DNA from: Leuctra nigra
Taxonomy: Eukaryota; Arthropoda; Insecta; Plecoptera; Leuctridae
Direction: 5' to 3'
Length of the DNA: 64,000 nucleotides
Assembly (NCBI GenBank): GCA_934045905.1
Contig: OW203762.1
Location: 42,633,702-42,697,701, forward strand
The notes under the pieces are model-generated. The model did not search any database. It saw nothing but the letters and a program-made list of their open reading frames with translations, and had not been told where the DNA came from. The stretch's first letter is position 1. Each line of letters begins with the position of its first letter. Below, piece after piece: positions 30,381 through 40,800 of this stretch. A program made the position numbers and the translations under genes.

Positions 30381-33300
30381 ATAATAATAATAATAATAAT
30401 AATTCTTTATTTAGCGCAAGCGCTATCTTTCACAAATCAGTACAATACAAAGATACATAAAGATACACAATAAAGACACAAACCAAAGAATTAACACACT
30501 AAAAACATAGAATAATCTAATTAGGATGTCAACATAAATGTTTCCGTCATTATAATTTCTAAAAGTTTGCTTTTAAATATGCTAAGACTCCTCACACTTT
30601 TAACATTAAGTGGAAGAGCATTAAAAGAACGAATCCCAAGATAAAATAAAGATTTGGCCGATGATTGTTTATGAACATGGTTTAGAAAAAAATTATTATG
30701 CGCTCTCGTGTAATGCTGATGGACATTTTCAACTTTTTCAGTGTTTGTAAAATATGCAGGTAGAAGACCATTTTGAAGTTTGTAAATAAAACACATGCCT
30801 TGAAAATACACATAATCCTTAATCCTTAGCCAATTTAGAGATTTTAACATAGTATTTACAGGTGCATATATACTACATTTCAGAATAATCCTCATGCCTC
30901 TATTTTGTAGAATCTGTAGTCTTTCAATATCTGTATTAAATGCCTGATACAATAAAATCATACAAAAGGTAAGGTGTGGTTTAATAATAGTGTTATATAT
31001 ACATAGTTTTGTGGCTACTGTCAGGTGCTGACCTATCCTACTAAGGTAGCTAAGTTTTTTTCTGATTTTGTTCTCTATGTACAGTATATGTTGTTTAAAA
31101 CTTAGATTTACATCCAACAACATACCTAAGTATTTGAATGATTTAACACATTCCACTAACTCACCATTTAGTACAATATTAACTTCACAATTATCAGTTG
31201 TGTTCATATAATGTAGTTTCCCAGTACCAATCATCATTGCCTTACACTTACTATTGTTCAGCTTTAGCATATTAATGCTCAACCAGTCAGTCACTACCTT
31301 CAATTCTTCGTTCAATGTATTGTTCAAATCAGTCATATCATTTCCACCATAGAAGATGACTGTATCATCTGCATAGACATTTATCACACATTTATTTAAA
31401 CAACAATTTATGTCATTAACATACACTGAAAATAAGAATGGTCCTAAGACTGAGCCTTGTGGTACTCCTAGATTTACATCGATAGTGTCTGAGATTTCCC
31501 CATCAAATTTAGTTCTTTGAGCTCTCTCATTGAGATAATCATCGAGCCACTGGTACACAGTACCTTGAACACCATACATATATTGCAATTTCATTAACAA
31601 CCTTTTCCTATCGATGGTCTCAAAAGCCCTTTTGAAGTCCAGGAAAACTGACAATATTGATAAATTATTATCTCTTAGTTTGTTCCACTCAGAAACCATC
31701 CACTGCACCGCTGTTTCACAGGAGTGACCTTTCCGGAATCCAGATTGATTAGTCATAATAAAGTTATTTTTATAAAAATATTCCTCTAACTGAGAGTGTA
31801 CAACAAGCTCCAGCAGTTTTTCATAAATTGGCAGCATATTTATCGGCCTAAATTGATCAATTAATGTAGTCCCAGCAACTTTAGGGACCGGAATTACAAG
31901 TGTTTCTTTCCAACTTTTGGGAAATACGCCTTTACTTAATGATAAATTAATTAAATGAAGTAGTCTATGCTTAATGCTAGGATACCCATCTTTTAACAAT
32001 CTGACAGAGATTCCATCCAGAGTTCCACCTCCTTTATTTTTTAAATCCATCACTAGCTTATTTAAATCCTGGATTTGAACTTGTTTGAAGTCACACATGA
32101 TGATATCTTTACTCACTCGGTTGTACTGGTTAAGTTCAACCTGGTCAACTATTCTATTACTAATATTATTTATATCTATTTCCGAAATATTACTTATAAT
32201 CTCTTCAACACTCTCAGAAAAATATGTATTAAAGTGATTTGCAATGTCTACCTTATCTGATATTATGCTACCATTGCATAAGACAATCTCATCTGCAGTA
32301 CACTTCTGATTCTTTTCACTTACAAGTTTCTTAAGAGTTTTCCACATACCCTTACTATCTCCTCTTTGTCTGTCAATCTTTTCATAGTAATAATCATATT
32401 TTGATTTTCTGAGCATGCTAAGAACTCGATTTCGATACCTTTTAAATTCATCCCAATCACTTTGAAGTCGACTAAGTTTCGCTCTTTTAAAATAATTATT
32501 TCTCAACTGCATCTCCTTCCTTATCTCATCAGTTATCCATGGGACCCCTATATTTCCTCTCTTCTTCAAAATGCTTGTAAGATTTTTCTCTTTCGCACTT
32601 GTTAGACCTTGAACAAATATTTGAGAGGCTAGGTTTACATCAGTTTCCAACATATCATACTCTTGCTCTTCTAGATCTGCTCTAAACCTAGCTACGTCAT
32701 AACCTCTCCAGTCAAACAGACTGTACAAATCTACTTCTCTTTCTCGTCTTGCTTCAGTGTTTATGTCAATCATGAACGATTCATGGTCTCCAATACCGGG
32801 ACCTCCTCCCACTCCAAATGTAACCTTGTCACAATTAGTGATTATGTAGTCTATAAGAGTTTCACTCATTTTCGTTATTCTAGTTGGTTGATTTACAATT
32901 TGAGTTAGACCATACGTTTCAATACCACCAATCATGTTTCTAGTGATAGCATTGGGCTTGAGAGTATCCATATTAAAGTCACCTACAATCACCGTTGTAG
33001 TACCCTTATGCTTGTTCATTATGCTTTCGCACACTACCTCCGTGAAATATTGAATAAATTCTGCATGGTTTGCATTTGGAGAGTGGTACACAGTAAATAC
33101 AATTATGTTTACTCGTCTAAGCTTGAGTTTGATTCCAAGCACCCAACTCCCACTGGATTCAGCAGAGTTATGAATGACCACAAATTTCAACGATTTTAAT
33201 ATGTATAAAATGACCCCGCCTGTGTGTCGGCTTTGTGAGTCACATCTTACATGTTTATAACCCATGAGGCGTATTTCCTTGTCCAATATGTCTGCTGTGA

Positions 33301-33560
33301 CATGTGATTCAGCTACTGCAATGATGTTATACTTGTATTTAGTCACATAATCTCTTAATTCATCAATGTTACTTACTATGCTTTGTGCATTTATATATAA
33401 TATATCGTGACCTGGTACTACATTTCCCTCCGCTGATTGTTGAACAATTGAGTGCATTAATTGCTATTGTTTGCTGTCATATTGAATCCTACTTTCCAAC
33501 ATCTCTACCTGCCTCTTGTAGCATTTACAATCCCAATCCAGGGAGCTATGGTCCGTTGGT
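30381..33560 (-). mobile_element. LINE retrotransposon, nearly full-length ORF2
   Basis: One intact ORF2 (30521-33457) is followed on the minus strand by about 120 bases of 3' UTR and an (ATT)n tail at 30403-30381, the kind of microsatellite tail seen in I/CR1/jockey-type LINEs. Upstream of the ORF2 start, the minus strand shows a short open tail in the same frame (KCYKRQVEMLESRIQYDSK, then a stop), probably the end of ORF1. The rest of ORF1 is missing, so the copy is 5'-truncated. It lies between the convergent TNFR-like and STAT genes. Confidence 0.9.
30521..33457 (-). CDS. LINE ORF2: endonuclease plus reverse transcriptase, 978 aa
   Basis: The N-terminal AP-type endonuclease (about residues 15-230) shows NAQSI, TGGVILY, YHSPN, VGDFNMD and the terminal GDHE. 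The reverse transcriptase (about 480-760) has FRPINMLPIYEKLLE, SGFRKGHSCETA, FLDFKRAFETID, GVPQGSVLGPFLFSVYVND, YADDTVIF with the catalytic DD, and FKYLGMLLD. The C-terminus has LGIRSFNALPLNVK, like other CR1/jockey-group proteins. There is no RNase H domain. There are no stops or frameshifts in 978 codons, so the copy is young or recently active. Its product would nick target DNA and copy its own RNA. Confidence 0.96.
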   Translation of the reverse strand: MHSIVQQSAEGNVVPGHDILYINAQSIVSNIDELRDYVTKYKYNIIAVAESHVTADILDKEIRLMGYKHVRCDSQSRHTGGVILYILKSLKFVVIHNSAESSGSWVLGIKLKLRRVNIIVFTVYHSPNANHAEFIQYFTEVVCESIMNKHKGTTTVIVGDFNMDTLKPNAITRNMIGGIETYGLTQIVNQPTRITKMSETLIDYIITNCDKVTFGVGGGPGIGDHESFMIDINTEARREREVDLYSLFDWRGYDVARFRADLEEQEYDMLETDVNLASQIFVQGLTSAKEKNLTSILKKRGNIGVPWITDEIRKEMQLRNNYFKRAKLSRLQSDWDEFKRYRNRVLSMLRKSKYDYYYEKIDRQRGDSKGMWKTLKKLVSEKNQKCTADEIVLCNGSIISDKVDIANHFNTYFSESVEEIISNISEIDINNISNRIVDQVELNQYNRVSKDIIMCDFKQVQIQDLNKLVMDLKNKGGGTLDGISVRLLKDGYPSIKHRLLHLINLSLSKGVFPKSWKETLVIPVPKVAGTTLIDQFRPINMLPIYEKLLELVVHSQLEEYFYKNNFIMTNQSGFRKGHSCETAVQWMVSEWNKLRDNNLSILSVFLDFKRAFETIDRKRLLMKLQYMYGVQGTVYQWLDDYLNERAQRTKFDGEISDTIDVNLGVPQGSVLGPFLFSVYVNDINCCLNKCVINVYADDTVIFYGGNDMTDLNNTLNEELKVVTDWLSINMLKLNNSKCKAMMIGTGKLHYMNTTDNCEVNIVLNGELVECVKSFKYLGMLLDVNLSFKQHILYIENKIRKKLSYLSRIGQHLTVATKLCIYNTIIKPHLTFCMILLYQAFNTDIERLQILQNRGMRIILKCSIYAPVNTMLKSLNWLRIKDYVYFQGMCFIYKLQNGLLPAYFTNTEKVENVHQHYTRAHNNFFLNHVHKQSSAKSLFYLGIRSFNALPLNVKSVRSLSIFKSKLLEIIMTETFMLTS

Positions 33561-34751
33561 AAGTTCATGTTTAGCTTTTTGTTTGTTTCTATACAATTGC
33601 AGCATTCATAAAAATTATTTTTATGAATATTATCAATAATAATATTTTTTATAATATTTTTTTATGAATATTTTTATGAATTATCTTCATGTGCACATGA
33701 AGACAAATATTGGCGTTTTGATTTTGGGCATAACAGTCCATCAGTGACAATTTACATTTTTCAACAATTCTATATTATAATATGCAGAATAGGCATCACT
33801 AAAGTGATACTGTATACCAGTAAGCTGGATATTCGTGAACTAACAAGTAACATAGATGATCTAAATCTCTGAAGAACTAACAGGAGGCACTGAAAAAGTG
33901 ATTTATCTAGTAATTGATTAATGAGTGATTACTGATTGTACAAGTCAAGTGCTACTATGGAGCATCTACAAACTCTTCAAATCACTACAGTGGTGTTAAC
34001 GTTACTGACAGTTTTGACACTTGTGAGTTGTGCTTAAGCTAGCATAAGTCAAGTACTAATAACCTAAGGCCTATTAATTTATAAGGCCTCTAAAGTGTAG
34101 AAATACTAGAAAGTTCTAAATCGTCAAATCTACTAGTTGAAATGTATATTTGTACGAAATATTATCTTCATAATTATTATTAGCTTTCTGTTTTACCATT
34201 TTAACATGGTACTATATATAGGTCTATTTATCAGACACAAAATTAATAAACAAAGTAACAATTATTTTGTCAACATGCAATAATAAGAGATTTGATTTTT
34301 TAAATTACCAATTATCTCAGCACCTTTGATTGTCTTGCAATATTTGCTTGATCTTACCAATCCATTGCAAGACTTTTTGTCATTTTGTAAGCAACATCTT
34401 AATTTCTAAGTCTACTGTAAAATCCAACATGGCACTTGGATCCAGATGTATGATTTCGATTCAAAAGGTGAAGCAGTTAACTTCTCGAACGGTCACAGCA
34501 AACACAGGAAGCAAGACAAAGTACACTACAAGACATCGACTAGCAGAAAAGAAGTTATCTTCCAAGAGCAAATGCCTGACATCTCGAGTGCTCAATCACA
34601 GGCTACCGATGAAAAGATCGGCAGATTCCCACTTCAAACGAAATCAACACCATATGACTTAAGTTTGAAACAGTATATAAATCTTCGTTGTTGTGCTTGC
34701 AACCAATTGTTGCACTTCGCCTGTACCCTTAAGTCAATACCTTACCTCTTA
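33561..34751 (-). other. Probable STAT 3' UTR and spacer
   Basis: AT-rich, with an 18-base palindrome CTTCATGTGCACATGAAG at about 33689 and AT hairpins before it. Open plus-strand frames at 34330-34781 have no family resemblance and no start context. No convincing poly(A) signal for STAT was fixed. Confidence 0.4.
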
Positions 34752-34890
34752 CTATTGCCTGTAATTCAGCAACAGCTCTGAGAAGTTTAAACCATTGAGA
34801 TCAATCGCGTCATCCATCGCAGGCAGTTCAGCGTTGCCGATCAGTTCCGAGTAGTCCATGTCGTGGCAATTGCCCGCAGCACCATACGAG
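34752..34890 (-). CDS. Stat: STAT coding exon 11 (last)
   Basis: Encodes [19 protein letters not shown] to [13 protein letters not shown] and TAG, rich in acidic and hydrophobic residues as in transactivation domains. Acceptor TTTGTCTGCAG. Confidence 0.9.
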
Positions 34891-37800
34891 CTGCAGACAA
34901 AGAGACAGACAGTCACTGACGGAGCCGGGAAACACGCTTGCCAACTCGCAACCTCACGTGTGAGAGATTAATAACGGATGTGATGATTGAGCCAATATCA
35001 TTCCTCTGACTCCGAAAGTGATGTGTCTGTCTCTCGTTACCACGCTAGGACACGGTTACGAGTGGAAGCGGAAGGAATTGTGGATGTAAAAGTATACACT
35101 TTTCTCATCTACAATATTTGGATGAAAGATAAATGTTTGTGTTGTAGAATGATGATGATCAAGAATTATTGTGAGCACATTTATTCACACATTTTGAAAT
35201 AAAAACACATTTTGCAATAGGTACTATAAGAAATAGAGTGATAACTGGAATGTATCACCGAAATCGAACAACGAGATCAACAAATATAAGTAATAAAGAT
35301 TGTTGCTTGCTAGTGTCATGTTGAGAAAAGTGTTTAGACTGCCCGTGGACAGTTTGTTGATACACTACAATAACATAGCATAGTAGAAATATAATTTCTA
35401 ACAATCTTATGCAGCATAAAGCCAATACAATAAAACTAAGTGCTTATGGTTCTAGCTAGTATTTGCAGATCTGCCCAAGTTGGTACGTCATTACACGTAT
35501 AAAACTTTAGTAAGTAGCCTAATCTCTAACATTTTATCGAGAATATATTTGTATAAATATTGTCTGCATGATCTACATAATACCCTGATGGCTCTTGTAA
35601 ACTGTCTTCATTAATGATTTTAAAAATTATTAACTGTTGGCAAATATAAGTCTTAGATATGTCAGTACAATCTTCTCAGATAATATGGTATTGACAACTC
35701 TGAATACCTTTTAAGTGGATGGAATCCGATTAATTCGTTAAAAGTAAACAACGTCCAACATGTAACATGATTATATAATATACTATATAAATCGGATCGT
35801 TAAGCGATCTCTTTCTACCGTGATATGGTCCGGCAACAACAGGAAATGCTCGTGCCAACAAATCCAGCCTTTGTAGAAATTACAGAAAACTGCCCTGCCA
35901 GTGATGCCAATGCCAACTGCACTTATCCATAGTAATTAGAAGTAACATAGCTACGAGAAGATATCACGAAGCAGGCTGAACATTAAGGCAACATCCAAAC
36001 ACTTCAAAATACCGTTAGAAAAATACACTTGATACATCCACAACAGCTACTGTAGGCCTTCGAGTTCCCTGTCATTTTACCCTGTGCGTTATGCAATTCG
36101 GTCAACTTAACAAAAAAGTTTTTATGTGCTTATTTTAATTGTGGTCAAAAGTAGAACTTTACCTAAGAAATATATGACAGCTTACTACAAAGTTGTCTTA
36201 ACTGATTTTGATTGGTCCACAAGAGAACAAATGTGTAATAAATAAGTTAAAGTAACTAATTAACTTACAAGATACATAATATTAGATTACATAAGGTCCT
36301 TGTAATAAGAATGAAAATAATACTTCAAAGGTAAAACTTCAAGGTCATACGAATCCAGGATTCTGGAATATACGCTTTTCATAGCAATGTGAACTGCCTT
36401 TACATTTGAAACAAAGCAAATGTACAGCACATGTAGGAACAATTTTGAATAACTACAGGGTTTGACTTGATGGCCAGTACAACGGAAGGAAACATCCAGA
36501 ATACTTATCTCACCGACATCTATCATCGAATCAACGCAACGACAAAGACTAATAATGAGATTAAGTACGTAACGTGCTTATGAATCGGTCCAACGATTGA
36601 GATAGTAATCAAGGTGACGGATGAAGATACTCGAGAATGAGGTCATCTTCCTAACACGCTGCATTGTTGCTGATCTTCTTGGCTGGGCAGTCATCACTGG
36701 CACAGCTTTGCGACGCTCACAATTCCATCACACTCGATAAACTGGCCCAAACAACCAAGGAGTTACAAGGTTATTGTACAATAACAACAAAACAGGGAAG
36801 ATCTAAGAATTAGGTACACAACATGTATAGATTGTATTTTGTGTCCTACACACTTGCTTTAACACTTGCACAAATTAACTACTACCTACTAGGTAATTGC
36901 TTTTGTGAGAATTGTGCAAAAAATAATTCGGTGAATTTTGTAATAATATTTTATAATTGTTAAAGGGACCAGGTTAAAAATACATACTAAAGTGAAAAAC
37001 TCAAAAACGTACTATAAATTTAACATGTGTTCTTATGAGTTGGGGGACCTTTGAAAAAAAACATAGTAGGGTGAAAAATGTATTGAGGAGAAACGTACTT
37101 AGGAGGTTCCACTGTAGTATGAGAACCAGAAAGCACAATTTACCATGGGATTCTGTATTGTAGAATGTGGTTATTGAAAAGGTTATCTGAAAAAACTGGT
37201 CCAAATGTGGGTACTGACTTCCTGAGTGTTTGAAACAGATAGATTCAAGACAGATTTCAAGATGTAAAAATTGTGAAGTGGTAAAAAGCCATGCATCCCA
37301 AGTAAAATTGAGGACATGCAGAGTAAGAAAAACTGAAAATTGCTTTCAGCTAAAAATTCAAATTTATTGTTTTCGCCGCACTAAATTTCTTGGAAACTTT
37401 AGGGAACTTCAGAGGTCCGTCCCATAAAGCCCGATGCACAATTGAATAAAGGTTTATGGTTTAAGGTTTTAACAGTGATTAGTGAAACTTATGTTCTAAC
37501 AGAGTCAAGTGCACAATTGCTTACTTCACGAGGTTATTTCACCATGATTAAATTAAACTAGGAAAACGCTCTGAGTAACGCGTTGATGAGCGAGCTTGGA
37601 TACGCGCAACACCTCGAACCGAAATTCTGTCTATCAAAAATGTCCTTAAAAGCCAAGAATTCTTGAATTTCGTCACAGACTGTATGAAAATCTCCAACAA
37701 TTCCTAAAATATTGGTCCCAATAACCAAGCAAATTTTTAAGTTGATCGATTGAACCTTTATGATTGAACGATTCCTTGTTATTTTTCAAAAATCTCACTA

Positions 37801-40800
37801 CGTATCTCGTTCAAAAAATATACCCGGGACAACTCATGATATTTAAGAGTGTGAACACATTACTAGATCGATCTATTAAACGGTCATAACAGTTTCATAT
37901 ACATTTGAAAGTTTCTGCTTTAAAACTGCCTTGGAACTAAAGATTCGAAGTTGCCGTGAAATATGAAATTCGAGAAATTTGAGAGCCAACACGCAAAATG
38001 TCTGTAAACTGTCAATAACTTTTGAATTTAAACACAGATAAGTCTGAAAATAGTCAAAAATAGAGATAATGTTGGTCCCAATGACCATGCAAAGTTTTAA
38101 ATTGATTGGTCAATCAATCGGTTCTAGTTTAAATTTCAAAAATAATAATAATAATAATAATAATGTAATTTATTGAGCACATAAAATAGGTACCTACACA
38201 ATTGGTCTGTATTCAATCACAGGAAAGATGGTTTTAAATTTTAACCAATGGGAGGATTTGGCTGAAACATTGTATGATTGAGGTCAATGATTATGTTGGT
38301 GGTAATGACTTGTCAAAATTTCAAATTGATCAAACCAACCAATCGAAAGATAATTTTTTTTAAATTTGACCAATCAAAGGATTTCAAAAAAATTAGGGTC
38401 TGCAACGCCCGGAAATGTTCCTTACATGAGTGTAAAATTTCAGCTCGATCGAAGAAAAACTCTGACCTGTATATCGTCAATAACAGAAAAAAAAAAAAAC
38501 ATAAAAAAGAGGTCTTTGCCAAAAGGAGACGCTCGCTTGGCTCGCTCAATAATTGATCGAAAAATAATATGGAAAAAAATACGAGGAAGACTAGGCACAA
38601 ATATCAAATTAAAATGCTTCAATGACATTAATTCAGAAGACTTTTTATTTTCCCATACGAATTTGACATTGACATTTACTCGGTTCGTCATAAGGTGAAA
38701 TAGTGTTTTGCAATAAGAAACAGATTTACCAAGTTGATTTCTTATGTCAGCTTATACCTTACACCATAAACCTTGTGACGCTTGTGACAGTTGTGCATGA
38801 TAATGTTATATTATAACAGCACCTTTCATTTCTCTTAAACACTAAACTAAACACTAATCACTAAACCTTAAACCATAAACCTTAATTCAATTGTGCATCA
38901 GGCTTTAGATTAAGAGTAAGGAGTCGCTTGCTTCGCTCCCTCAATAATTATTTTCAAATTACGTGTATACAAATTTTTTAGTTACAAATTTACTAAAAGG
39001 TGAGTAAGGTGACTTTCCTATTTCAAGATAAATATTAAATATATCAAGGATTAATCGACTCTCTTCAAAGCAAGAAAATAGACGGAAGAATGAATAAAGA
39101 CCGGAGCAACTGTACTCACCTACTAACGGAGTCGCTGACGATGCTGGCTACGGAGGGTGTGTCTCGGTGAGTGTCGGGACTCTGAGGTTGATACATGTTC
39201 TGCGGAGTGGCTGGGTAGCTGCCGCCGCCCATGGAACCGGCTGCCGGCCAGCCGGGCACATGCGTCACCAGAAGTGGCTTCACGTAGCCGTTGTTCGACG
39301 TCTGCGGGCCCTCTGCTTGGACACAAACCAGGTGTTAACCAGTATTAAGCTTTGAAAGAGCTAACTTCAGTCCAGATGGAATAAATGCTTGAAATATGTT
39401 TAATTTTCTTTTCTTTTAATTCGTTTAAAGATAAAATCATAAAATGCCAAGGGAATGGTAGTTTTCGATGCTTCTTTCTGGTTCCAATGTATCCCGCGTA
39501 AGTCTCAATTTAGGATTACTTTTAGGCATGGTATTTTGACCGGTCAAATGAAATTCAGTCAATTGACCGTGACTCCGGTCAAATTATGTTTTTTGCAGAT
39601 AGACATTGTAGCAATTAATTTTGGCATTTTGGGTTGCACAAAGACTTTAAGGATATTATGACAGGTCTAGTAATAACGTTCTGGCTCAGTAGATGGCAGT
39701 ACATCCGTTTTCGACCGCGAAATATGAACATGACTTTTGTGCATGTAAAAGTAGGAGATTTAGCCCCAGGCTGTGAAATATAAGGGGTAGGGTGGAGTGA
39801 GTCGTCTGCCTTATCGCATCAAACATCAATACCTGTCGAGCAATTACGTGACCTTTGCTAACCACTAACAGTAGTAACAAACAACAACATTGTGTTGTGA
39901 CGAAGGAAGGAATGAATGAATGTGTGAAACAAACCGGCGTAAGTGTTTTATCGCAACCGTCATAATAGATTGTATACGCTGTCTTAGAATTAACTTACTA
40001 ATATTGACGACAGAAAAATATGCAAGAGAGCGTCTACTTTTGTTTCTTTGGCGTGGTAATATTTTGCGTTAATTTATACATTTCACAAGTTAAATTTTTT
40101 ATCACAACTTCACATTTGTACTGTTACAGCCGTCAAGAGAGAGTAGCAATTAACTAGAATTAACTTACTAATATTGGCGACAGGAAAATGTTTTTTATTG
40201 TGTCTTCAATTAATAAAATGAATTGAATATAACGTACATAGAATCTGCTCCCTGAATTATTAACATGCCATAATTCACTAACGGGGCAAAATTTAATAAT
40301 AATTTGTTGCGTTGATCCCAAAAATGAAGTATGAACAACATGACGAGAGAATCATTGGAGGGTGATTTGGGATGCTGTAGGAGCTTGGTTGGTTTATGCT
40401 TCAAGAGTGCGAGAATAATTTCATTGTCATCATAATGTTCTAAACTGCTGATATTCCCGAGGAACCTAATCGGGAATAATGCCAATGACGAAAATTGAAC
40501 CCGGCCGTCCTCAATGAGAAGCGCTTTGCTCAATTTGTCAGGGTATCTTGATCAAGAAGCAACTCTGCTTTGTTGTATGAGTGTATTCAAAAATACGTTT
40601 TCGAAAATTTCACCAAACAATTTGAAATACAATTTTAAACAATAAAGACCACACACAAAGACCACAATAAACACCTTCTCAATAAGTTGAACATGAATTG
40701 GTTGAAAATGTAAGGACAGTTTATGTTATGGAAGTTTTATCAAAAAGTAAATATTTTTTAATCAAACAAAGTACCTACTATGTTTTTCAAGAAAATTTAA

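Larger units (their letters stand above)
37426..38906. mobile_element. Large inverted-repeat element enclosing repeat copy B
   Basis: The left arm (37426-37490: AAAGCCCGATGCACAATTGA, then TTTATGGTTTAAGG, then GTGATTAGTG) recurs inverted at about 38840-38906 (AAAGCCTGATGCACAATTGA when read on the minus strand). The arms are about 65 bp at roughly 85-90% identity. Between them lies copy B of the unclassified repeat and about 280 further bases. No target duplication was fixed. It may be a composite or a host element that received copy B. Confidence 0.65.

Noticed and set aside
34330..34781. Plus-strand ORFs next to the STAT stop
   Set aside because: Antisense to the STAT last exon and UTR, with no family similarity.
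38278..38698. Lysine-rich and Phe-rich ORFs in repeat copy B
   Set aside because: Produced by A-rich tracts; not conserved in copy C.
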